In this document: piece after piece, positions 1-4,828 of the stretch
How positions within the stretch are numbered: position 1 is the stretch's first letter
Layout of the letters: each line of letters starts with the position of its first letter
Source of the DNA: an uncultured Collinsella sp.
Lineage (GTDB): Bacteria; Actinomycetota; Coriobacteriia; Coriobacteriales; Coriobacteriaceae
Assembly (NCBI GenBank): GCA_902496845.1
Contig: CABVCJ010000068.1
Span: 1-9,712, forward strand
Direction of reading: 5' to 3'
DNA length: 9,712 nt
Translations under genes and position numbers: made by a program
Notes under the pieces: model-generated
The model's input: the letters and a program-made list of their open reading frames with translations, nothing else
Told to the model about the DNA's origin: nothing
The model's database searches: none

Positions 1-257
1 CCGCCGTCCTCGTAGCGGGCCTCGAGCATATCTGCCTGCTCCACGACCTGGCGCGCATAGCTCAAAAGCTCGGTGCCGTCGTTGGTGAGCGTGACGCCGC
101 GGCTGGAGCGCGTAAAGATCTCCAGATGGAGCTCCTGTTCCAGGCTTTTGACGGCGTTTGAGATGTTGGACTGAGCGGTATAGAGGCGCTGAGCTGCAGC
201 GTTGATTGAGCCGGACTCTGCCACGGCAATCAGAAAACGAAGCTGCTGAAGGGTCAT
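1..257 (-). CDS. LysR-family transcriptional regulator, N-terminal part (3' end outside window)
   Basis: The minus strand encodes 85 complete codons beginning MTLQQLRFLIAVAESGSINA, the standard opening of a LysR-type regulator. The winged helix-turn-helix spans about residues 3-62: AAAQRLYTAQSNISNAVKSLE carries the recognition helix, and FTRSSRGVTLTNDG is the usual wing. The effector domain lies beyond the window, so the ligand cannot be read. An in-frame ATG at 264-266 sits directly against GAGAGG, too close to be used. The ATG at 255-257 has that SD 8 nt upstream and gives the usual family N-terminus, so it is preferred. The gene is divergent from metY with a dyad in between. LysR regulators often control the divergent neighbour, so control of metY or sulfur metabolism is a reasonable inference but is not shown by the sequence. 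Confidence 0.93.
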   Translation of the reverse strand, partial: MTLQQLRFLIAVAESGSINAAAQRLYTAQSNISNAVKSLEQELHLEIFTRSSRGVTLTNDGTELLSYARQVVEQADMLEARYEDG

Positions 258-275
258 CGACGCCATCCTCTCGAT

Positions 276-298
276 TGCTATCTACAAAACAGATAACA
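276..298. promoter_or_regulatory. LysR-type dyad (candidate operator)
   Basis: TGCTATCT (276-283) and AGATAACA (291-298) form an inverted repeat with 8-bp arms, one mismatch and a 7-nt spacer. The inner part ATCT-N7-AGAT fits the T-N11-A pattern of LysR boxes. It lies 19 bp upstream of the lysR start codon and 20 bp upstream of the metY -35 box, where an autoregulating, divergently acting LysR protein would bind. Binding is inferred from position and symmetry only. Confidence 0.55.
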
Positions 299-317
299 GG
301 TTAGCGCTTTTAAGTGA

Positions 318-346
318 TTGACCGAGGGAAACAATGTTCGTACTAT
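318..346 (+). promoter_or_regulatory. Sigma-70-type promoter of metY
   Basis: TTGACC (318-323) and TACTAT (341-346) are separated by exactly 17 bp. They match the -35 and -10 consensus at five and four of six positions. Transcription would start near 352-354, leaving a 5' leader of about 175 nt before metY. The dyad at 276-298 lies just upstream of the -35 box, an activator-like position. Confidence 0.65.
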
Positions 347-352
347 TCAAAA

Positions 353-529
353 CACACAAAGGCGGTAGGTAATTAAGCCGACCACGGAACCGGGATGCGA
401 AAGGAGGCCCGCATATGAATTGCTTACCAAGACGAATGCCGGGCTCCTGTTTGCGCCCGTCGGCGTGATCAGGAGACAGCGACTTACTTCTCTCTTTTTA
501 TTTACTTTTGTTCGATCAAGGAGATCATC
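353..529 (+). promoter_or_regulatory. Structured 5' leader of metY with competing helices
   Basis: The leader can form at least three strong pairings that cannot all coexist. Helix A pairs 402-414 with 436-448: AGGA, GCCCG and CAT against ATG, CGGGC and TCCT, with one bulged base at 406 and one at 439. Helix B pairs CTCCTG (444-449) with CAGGAG (471-476) around an inner CGCC/GGCG. Helix C pairs GCCGAC (377-382) with GTCGGC (459-464). GGTAA (368-372) can also pair with TTACC (424-428). CTCCT (444-448) could instead pair with the metY SD AGGAG (519-523). The only U-run (495-499) is 18 nt past helix B, so B is not a textbook terminator and control of translation seems more likely. I see no SAM-I, cobalamin or T-box core. 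The class is unknown; pairings were found by eye. Confidence 0.5.
415..468 (+). CDS. Candidate leader peptide of metY (17 codons)
   Basis: An ATG at 415 lies 7 nt after AAAGGAGG (400-407), a near-perfect SD that is stronger than the one of metY itself. The frame reads MNCLPRRMPGSCLRPSA and ends at TGA 466-468, 61 nt before the metY ATG. It contains two Cys (codons 3 and 12) and two Met, the end products of the pathway metY serves. Codons 10-12 (GGC TCC TGT) contain CTCCT, which can pair with its own SD region, with 471-476, or with the metY SD. A ribosome slowed at Cys12 would cover this segment. Cys-containing leader peptides upstream of sulfur genes are known in other actinobacteria. That this one is translated and regulatory is inference. 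Confidence 0.5.
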   Translation: MNCLPRRMPGSCLRPSA

Positions 530-1840
530 ATGAGCCAGTTTATCAACAACCCCGAGCACACCTTTGGTTTCGACACCCTGCAGCTTCACGTTGGCCAGGA
601 GAGCGCCGATCCCGCATCCGATTCCCGCGCCGTGCCTATCTACCAGACCACGAGCTATGTGTTCCGCAACTCCCAGCATGCTGCTGACCGCTTTGGTCTT
701 GCCGACGCCGGTAACATCTACGGTCGTCTGACCAACTCCACCCAAGGCGTCTTCGAGGACCGCATTGCCGCGCTCGAGGGCGGCGTTGCTGGCCTCGCCG
801 TCGCCTCTGGCGCCGCCGCCATCACCTATACCCTGCAGGCTCTTGCCCAGGCCGGTGACCACGTGGTCGCCCAGAAGACCATCTACGGCGGTTCCTACAA
901 CCTGCTGGAGCACACGCTCTCCCAGTTTGGCGTCGAGACCACCTTCGTCGATGCCCATAACCTGGACGAGGTCGAGGGCGCCATCAAGGACAACACCACG
1001 GTCATCTATCTCGAGACGCTCGGCAACCCCAACTCCGACATCCCCAACATCGACGCCATCTCCGAGATCGCCAAGAAGCACGGTTTACCGGTTGTCGTCG
1101 ACAACACCTTCGGCACCCCGTATCTGTTCCGTCCGCTGGAGCATGGTGCCAACATCGTCGTCCACTCCGCAACCAAGTTCATCGGCGGCCACGGCACCTC
1201 GCTGGGCGGTGTGATCGTCGACGGCGGTAACTTCGATTGGAAGGCGAGCGGCAAGTATGCGCAGATCGCCGAGCCCAACCCCTCCTACCATGGCGTCTCG
1301 TTTGCCGAGGCTGCCGGTCCCGCCGCCTTCGCAACCTATGTCCGCGCCATCCTGCTGCGTGACGAGGGCGCCTGCATCAGCCCGTTCAACGCCTGGATCC
1401 TGCTCCAGGGCACCGAGACTCTGTCGCTGCGCGTTGACCGTCATGTCGAGAACACCAAGAAGGTCGTTGAGTTCCTTGCCGGCGACAGCCACGTTGCCAA
1501 GGTGAACCACCCGAGCCTGCCCGAGCACCCCGACCATGAGCTCTATCAGAAGTACTTCCCCCGCGGCGGCGCTTCGATCTTCACCTTCGAGATTAAGGGC
1601 GGCCAGGAGGCTGCCTGGAAGTTCATCGACCACCTGCAGGTCTTCTCGCTGCTCGCCAACGTGGCCGACGTCAAGTCGCTCGTCGTGCACCCGGCTACCA
1701 CCACGCACTCCCAGCTCTCTGCCGAGGAGCTCGCCGAGCAGAACATCACGCCCTCCACGATCCGTCTTTCCATCGGTACCGAGAACGCCGAGGACATCAT
1801 TTGGGATCTGAAACAGGCCTTCGCCGCGCTGGACGAGTAA
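530..1840 (+). CDS. metY: O-acetylhomoserine aminocarboxypropyltransferase (O-acetylhomoserine sulfhydrylase)
   Basis: This 436-residue protein is a Cys/Met-metabolism PLP enzyme (fold type I). It joins O-acetylhomoserine with sulfide to give homocysteine and acetate, the direct-sulfhydrylation route to methionine. The family fold is complete: Tyr64 and Arg66 in IYGRLTN bind PLP phosphate from the partner subunit, SGAAA (93-97) is the phosphate loop, Asp191 in VVVDNTFGTP contacts the pyridine nitrogen, and Lys216 in VHSATKFIGG forms the Schiff base. Arg412 in TIRLSIGTEN fits the substrate carboxylate site. The length and the N-terminus (FGFDTLQLHVGQ) are typical of MetY rather than the shorter MetB/MetZ enzymes. 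SD AAGGAG (518-523) lies 6 nt before the ATG. The gene is monocistronic, with its own promoter, a structured leader and a strong terminator. Sulfide as donor is inferred from family. Confidence 0.95.
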   Translation: MSQFINNPEHTFGFDTLQLHVGQESADPASDSRAVPIYQTTSYVFRNSQHAADRFGLADAGNIYGRLTNSTQGVFEDRIAALEGGVAGLAVASGAAAITYTLQALAQAGDHVVAQKTIYGGSYNLLEHTLSQFGVETTFVDAHNLDEVEGAIKDNTTVIYLETLGNPNSDIPNIDAISEIAKKHGLPVVVDNTFGTPYLFRPLEHGANIVVHSATKFIGGHGTSLGGVIVDGGNFDWKASGKYAQIAEPNPSYHGVSFAEAAGPAAFATYVRAILLRDEGACISPFNAWILLQGTETLSLRVDRHVENTKKVVEFLAGDSHVAKVNHPSLPEHPDHELYQKYFPRGGASIFTFEIKGGQEAAWKFIDHLQVFSLLANVADVKSLVVHPATTTHSQLSAEELAEQNITPSTIRLSIGTENAEDIIWDLKQAFAALDE

Positions 1841-1900
1841 GGCGACTTGTGCAAGGACCCCTTGCGACTCGATAGGTATAACTGCATAAAATGCCTGCTC

Positions 1901-1941
1901 AAGGCGCCTGTGTGAACAATGGTCGCACAGGCGCCTTTTTT
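1901..1941 (+). terminator. Rho-independent terminator of metY
   Basis: AAGGCGCCTGTG (1901-1912) and CACAGGCGCCTT (1926-1937) form a perfect 12-bp stem. Two further pairs, one G-U and one G-C, close a 9-nt loop. The stem runs into a T-run ending at 1941. It begins 60 bp after the metY stop. Confidence 0.92.
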
Positions 1942-1952
1942 GCATAGAGAGG

Positions 1953-1976
1953 GTGCAAAAACAGGGTTTTTGGCAC
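1953..1976. promoter_or_regulatory. A/T-rich dyad between metY terminator and secreted-protein gene
   Basis: GTGCAAAAAC (1953-1962) and GTTTTTgGCAC (1966-1976) form a 10-bp inverted repeat with a 3-nt centre and one bulged G. It lies in the 310-bp gap between metY and the next gene, about 175 bp upstream of that gene. No T-run follows, so a protein-binding site is more likely than a terminator. The right half overlaps a TGGCAC-N6-TGCA string (1971-1986) that resembles a sigma-54 promoter. Confidence 0.35.
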
Positions 1977-1998
1977 GCTTTATGCATTCGAGTTGTGG

Positions 1999-2058
1999 AA
2001 AACTCCTGTTGAGAGGATGTGAGTTTTACGCAATTGACGTGCGCCTTTTGAGTAAAAC
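1999..2058. promoter_or_regulatory. Overlapping inverted repeats upstream of the 261-residue secreted protein
   Basis: AAAACTC (1999-2005) is the reverse complement of GAGTTTT (2021-2027). GTTTTAC (2023-2029), which shares bases with that right arm, is the reverse complement of GTAAAAC (2052-2058). Only one pairing can form at a time. I find no well-spaced -35/-10 pair; TACTAT at 2082-2087 is a possible -10 without a convincing -35. A regulatory role is only suggested by position. Confidence 0.25.
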
Positions 2059-2150
2059 CGCAGGTCGCGATTTGCTCGGGGTACTATGCAGCGCGATCGA
2101 ATCACACAGCTCAAACGCAGCAAAAACGCACTACGGAGGTTTCCAGCTAC

Positions 2151-2936
2151 ATGATGATCGATTCACGAAAACCGAAGGCCGCCGCCCTTTCTGCCACGCT
2201 TGCCGTGGCGCTTTTGGTGGGTGCCGGCGTAACCGAGGCCCACGCGGCGACGCTGTCCGACGCGGTTGGGTCCGCGCCCTCCGAGACCACGTTGATGCAG
2301 CCCGTCGATTATCGCGGCGACGGTTTTGGCTCCATGCAGGAGTGGAACGCCTCCATGGGGGCCAAGCGCGACTCTTTGGAAGTTCGCGCTCAAATTATCA
2401 TGAACATGTATGGCGACTATGCCACCGATGGCGAGCGCGCCGTGCTTCAAGAATGCATCGACGGCGCGGGTAGCCTGCTGACGATGGGGGAGGTCGACGC
2501 CAAGTCGACCGAGCTCGACGAGCTTCGCTCCACGCTTGAGGATGCCAAGCGCGAGGCGCTCGAGGCTGCGGCCGCCGAGGCGGAAGCCGCCGAGGCCGCT
2601 GAGGCCGTTCAGGCTTCGTATTACAACGCCGGCTCCGGCTCGTCTTACGCGTCTGCTGCGTATTACGCGAACGGCTCGGGCCTGACGCGCTCGAGCGGCG
2701 TCAATAACTATAATGGCCGCCGCGAGACTTATTACAGCAGCAACGTGTTGTATCACCACCGCACGGGCGAATGGACGCAGGATTCCGAGGGCTTTTGGCG
2801 CGATTCCGATGGTTACTACGTCGTTGCCGCGGGCGATAAGGCCCAAGGCTCCACGTTTACCGGATCCAAGGGTGAGTGCAAGGTCTATGACTCCGGCTGC
2901 GCTGCCGGAACCACCGACTACTATACCGGTTGGTAA
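2151..2936 (+). CDS. Secreted protein with coiled-coil linker and C-terminal 3D-like (double-psi beta-barrel-like) domain
   Basis: This 261-residue protein starts with a basic N-terminus and a hydrophobic segment (about 10-29) ending in AHA (30-32), a signal-peptidase I site. Residues 33-110 form a mature domain I do not recognise. Residues 115-153 are rich in Ala and Glu and look like a helix or coiled coil, followed by a Ser/Gly/Tyr linker. The last 85 residues (LTRSSGVNNYNGRRETYYSS at 178-197, then DGYYVVAA, CKVYDSGC and GTTDYYTGW) recall a C-terminal module found on secreted proteins of gut Coriobacteria and Firmicutes. Its spaced Asp residues (220, 247, 256) echo the 3D domain of cell-wall lytic enzymes. 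Cys243 and Cys250 could form a disulfide. A cell-wall role is inferred. GGAGG (2135-2139) lies 11 nt before the first ATG; a second ATG follows at once. Confidence 0.85.
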   Translation: MMIDSRKPKAAALSATLAVALLVGAGVTEAHAATLSDAVGSAPSETTLMQPVDYRGDGFGSMQEWNASMGAKRDSLEVRAQIIMNMYGDYATDGERAVLQECIDGAGSLLTMGEVDAKSTELDELRSTLEDAKREALEAAAAEAEAAEAAEAVQASYYNAGSGSSYASAAYYANGSGLTRSSGVNNYNGRRETYYSSNVLYHHRTGEWTQDSEGFWRDSDGYYVVAAGDKAQGSTFTGSKGECKVYDSGCAAGTTDYYTGW

Positions 2937-2959
2937 TCTGCCATAAGCCAATAGGAGAT

Positions 2960-3016
2960 GACGGGTGGGCGTCTTTACTGAGCCTTTGGGCACAACGTAG
3001 GGGCGTCCGTTTTTTG
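2960..3016 (+). terminator. Possible weak terminator after the secreted protein
   Basis: ACGGGTG (2961-2967) can pair with CGTCCGT (3004-3010), including two G-U pairs, around a long loop, and is followed by a T-run (3010-3015). An alternative pairing, GCACAA with TTGTGC, uses the T-run itself. The structure is imperfect, so this call is tentative. The rest of 2937-3125 shows nothing else firm. Confidence 0.35.
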
Positions 3017-3125
3017 TGCGTGCTTGAGTTAACAGAGCGCTTACCGTGGCAGTACGCCACGCATATGGGCGCGGGGCACACTAGTTCATGAGAAATAAGG
3101 TCTTTCTCGTGGAGGAAGTGGTCTT

Positions 3126-3332
3126 GTGAACGCTCGAGATATCGCCGTTGCCGCCGTTGCATTGACGCTTGGTTGCCTTGGTCCTACGGCCGCGCTCGTC
3201 GCGGGTATGCAGGGGTCTTGTGGGGCTGCCTCTATCGTGGTTGGCGTGTTGATCGCGGCCGCGCTGCTGGGAAGTGCGGGTGTAGTCCTTTGTCGCGATG
3301 ATGAGGACCAGACGTCGGAGTCGCAGCTCTAA
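3126..3332 (+). CDS. Small two-helix membrane protein, unknown function
   Basis: A 68-residue protein with two hydrophobic segments (about 6-28 and 34-56) separated by a short GMQGSCG loop, ending in an acidic hydrophilic tail (CRDDEDQTSESQL). Cys32 sits in the loop between the segments and Cys56 at the end of the second helix. Start is GTG at 3126 with GGAGG (3111-3115) 10 nt upstream. Codon choice is biased to G/C as in neighbours, supporting a real gene. I do not recognise the family. It lies 189 bp after the secreted protein and is followed by a strong shared terminator, so it is probably its own unit. Topology with both ends on the same side is inferred. Confidence 0.65.
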   Translation: MNARDIAVAAVALTLGCLGPTAALVAGMQGSCGAASIVVGVLIAAALLGSAGVVLCRDDEDQTSESQL

Positions 3333-3370
3333 CCGTTGTGAAGCTGATTTTTGGCCAAAGATGAAAAAGG

Positions 3371-3407
3371 AAGCCGCCGCGAGGGGAGTGCCCCTTGCGG
3401 CGGCTTT
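3371..3407. terminator. Bidirectional terminator between convergent genes
   Basis: AAGCCGCCGC (3371-3380) pairs perfectly with GCGGCGGCTT (3397-3406). Inner GGGG/CCCC pairs, one A-T and one G-U extend it to a 16-bp stem with an AGTG loop. On the minus strand it is followed by CCTTTTTCAT, a good U-run. On the plus strand only TTTG follows. It probably ends both the 68-residue membrane protein gene and the minus-strand reductase, more strongly for the latter. Confidence 0.85.
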
Positions 3408-3441
3408 GCCATTGGATCTGTTGGCTGCAGTATGCCGAGCA

Positions 3442-4356
3442 CTACCAGCTGCTTTCTATTTCGCGAATCCTCTGGTAGAGCCAATCGTTTTGCGGCACTT
3501 GGATATCGTGTTTGGTAGCTAGGCGGCAAATGGTGCCAGCGAACTCCTCGACTTCGGTTTTTCGTTGTGCGATGCGATCCTGCGCCATCGAGGGCATACC
3601 GACGGGGTCGATTCCCTCGATGAGGTGCACCATCTGCGTCAGGTCTGCCTCGGTCAGCTCAATGCCCTCGGCGTTGGCGACCGCAAGCGTTTCGCGCATG
3701 GCGGAAACAAAGCAGCGACGCTGCTCGGAGCCCGGCTCCGTGGCGCTTCCGTAGGTCCCGCCGTAGGCCATACAGGTCTGGTTGATGCCGTCGTTGAGCA
3801 TGAGTTTGGCCCACATGCGGTGCGCAATGTCGCTCTCGACGGTATGGGCGATGCCGCAGCGTGTGTAGAGCTCGTCGATGGCGCTGACGGTTGCGGGCTC
3901 GGTGCCTGCTGCCGCGCCAAAGCGAATCTCGCCCGCATTGGTAAAGGTGAGCGCGCCGTCGAGGAACACGGCATCCATGCCCTGGCAAATACCAAGAACG
4001 GTATGCTTCCAGCCAAAGCGCTCGGCAATCTTTTGCTCGCTCGTAATGCCGTTGCACAGCGAGGCGATGAGCGTGTTGGGCCCCACGACGCGCTCCATAG
4101 TCTTGAGCGCTTGGTTGAGTCCCGTCGTCTTGACCGTGAGAATGACCAGATCGGCGGGCGTTGCCTCACTGGCGCGGATGGACTTGAGCGCACAGGGCTT
4201 GCCGTTGACGGTGAGCGCATCGCCCACGTGACGCTCGAAACGGGCGTCGTCCATGACGTATTCGACGGCATCGTCGCCGAGTGCCTGGGCGATCATGCTG
4301 CCGTAGAGTAACCCGACGCCGCCCTTGCCGATAAAGGCGACCTTGTTGATCTGCAT
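3442..4356 (-). CDS. Ketopantoate reductase family protein (ApbA/PanE type)
   Basis: A 304-residue NADPH-dependent reductase of the 2-dehydropantoate 2-reductase family, which reduces ketopantoate to pantoate for coenzyme A synthesis. The N-terminal Rossmann loop is GKGGVGLLYG (10-19). Lys76 in LTVKTT and Asn102 in CNG fit the family's cofactor and active-site positions, although Cys101 replaces the more usual Gln. The C-terminal helical domain carries the catalytic Lys184 in WAKLMLNDGINQ, then PSM (255-257) and TEVEEF (267-272) where PanE binds substrate. The frame stays open far upstream (to 4944), but ATG 4356 has GAGGAG 9 nt upstream. ATG 4365 touches that SD and is unlikely. No other pantothenate gene is nearby and paralogues of other substrate range exist, so the symbol panE is not assigned. 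Confidence 0.9.
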   Translation of the reverse strand: MQINKVAFIGKGGVGLLYGSMIAQALGDDAVEYVMDDARFERHVGDALTVNGKPCALKSIRASEATPADLVILTVKTTGLNQALKTMERVVGPNTLIASLCNGITSEQKIAERFGWKHTVLGICQGMDAVFLDGALTFTNAGEIRFGAAAGTEPATVSAIDELYTRCGIAHTVESDIAHRMWAKLMLNDGINQTCMAYGGTYGSATEPGSEQRRCFVSAMRETLAVANAEGIELTEADLTQMVHLIEGIDPVGMPSMAQDRIAQRKTEVEEFAGTICRLATKHDIQVPQNDWLYQRIREIESSW

Positions 4357-4373
4357 GTGAATCATCTCCTCAC

Positions 4374-4400
4374 AAAAAGGCGCCCGCGTGCGGGGCGCCT
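4374..4400 (-). terminator. Hairpin with U-run directly before the reductase SD
   Basis: On the minus strand AGGCGCCC (4400-4393) and GGGCGCCT (4385-4378) form an 8-bp G/C-rich stem followed by TTTTT. It looks like the terminator of the 64-residue gene upstream. However, the SD of the reductase gene begins 3 nt after the T-run. The hairpin therefore either ends the upstream transcript or lies at the very 5' end of the reductase mRNA, or both. Confidence 0.65.
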
Positions 4401-4405
4401 GATGG

Positions 4406-4411
4406 ATTGTA
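4406..4411 (-). promoter_or_regulatory. Possible -10 box for the ketopantoate reductase-family gene
   Basis: TACAAT on the minus strand (4411-4406) matches the -10 consensus at five of six positions. It would start transcription near 4399, exactly at the hairpin. The -35 region at 17-bp spacing (CACGCT) is poor, so the assignment is weak. Confidence 0.3.
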
Positions 4412-4472
4412 TGCCGCTGGGGCGTGTAGCGTGCACCGGAGGCTGAATTTAGAAGAACAAACGCAAGGGAAC

Positions 4473-4667
4473 TCATGCCGCGGGGTAGATGGCAAAAACG
4501 CGTGCGGGATATCCAACGCCATCGCGCACCTTGGAGAAGGTGCAGAAGATGACGGCGCCTGTGGCGGGAAGCTCGTCCAGATGGTCCATGACCTCGATCT
4601 GGTAACGGTCGACCGAGAGAATGTATTGTTCGCCGGGGTAGGGGCAGGCATCCTCTCGTGTGGTCAC
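4473..4667 (-). CDS. 64-residue protein resembling the C-terminal end of cyclase-family (PF04199-type) proteins
   Basis: GTG start at 4667 with AAAGGAG 6 nt upstream, a strong SD, and third positions rich in G/C, so this looks translated. The sequence has no signal peptide or membrane segment. Its second half (MDHLDELPATGAVIFCTF, then KVRDGVGYPARVFAIYP) recalls the end of cyclase / kynurenine formamidase-like proteins, where a Leu-Pro turn precedes a strand and a G-x-G-x-P-x-R-x-x-A-I tail. Full-length members have roughly 200 residues or more; the metal-binding His/Asp motif is absent. It may be a remnant with a newly recruited start or a genuine small protein. An in-frame stop lies shortly upstream, so the missing part is not adjacent. 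The resemblance is from memory and uncertain; that it is coding is more secure. Confidence 0.6.
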   Translation of the reverse strand: MTTREDACPYPGEQYILSVDRYQIEVMDHLDELPATGAVIFCTFSKVRDGVGYPARVFAIYPAA

Positions 4668-4828
4668 GCTCGTCTCCTTTCGTCGGGCTTTTTGCTGATG
4701 TTAAAGCGGTGCCGTGACGGCCTGATTTCTGCTGCGTTACGATACGTTCTCGATTGCGATTCCGATGTGCTTCGATGACGTGACAGGTTTGTTTCGCCTT
4801 ATCAGGGCTTCGATGGGGGGGAGGGGCC

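Noticed and set aside
353..529. Known riboswitch in the metY leader (SAM-I, cobalamin, T-box)
   Set aside because: I found no SAM-I core, no cobalamin GCCACTG box and no T-box AGGGTGG motif. The leader is reported as unclassified instead.
347..1081. Long minus-strand open frame opposite the metY leader and 5' half
   Set aside because: It lacks a plausible SD and family features and arises from G/C-rich codons of metY on the other strand.
1942..2150. c-di-AMP (ydaO-type) riboswitch before the cell-wall-like secreted protein
   Set aside because: Such riboswitches often precede wall hydrolases in Actinobacteria, but the conserved ydaO core motifs are not present.
2086..2154. 22-codon frame (MQRDRITQLKRSKNALRRF...) whose TGA overlaps the ATG of the secreted protein
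   Set aside because: The overlap suggests coupling, but there is only a weak G-rich stretch upstream and the secreted protein has its own GGAGG. Probably chance.
1919..2473. 184-codon plus-strand frame overlapping the metY terminator and the secreted protein start
   Set aside because: It begins inside the terminator loop without an SD and runs out of frame through the signal-peptide gene.
2958..2981. Mini-frame MTGGRLY after AGGAG downstream of the secreted protein
   Set aside because: The AGGAG touches the ATG with no spacing, so initiation is unlikely. Seven codons carry no further evidence.
3565..4311. 248-codon plus-strand open frame over the ketopantoate reductase-family gene
   Set aside because: The minus-strand protein has all family motifs. 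The plus-strand frame has none and no SD.
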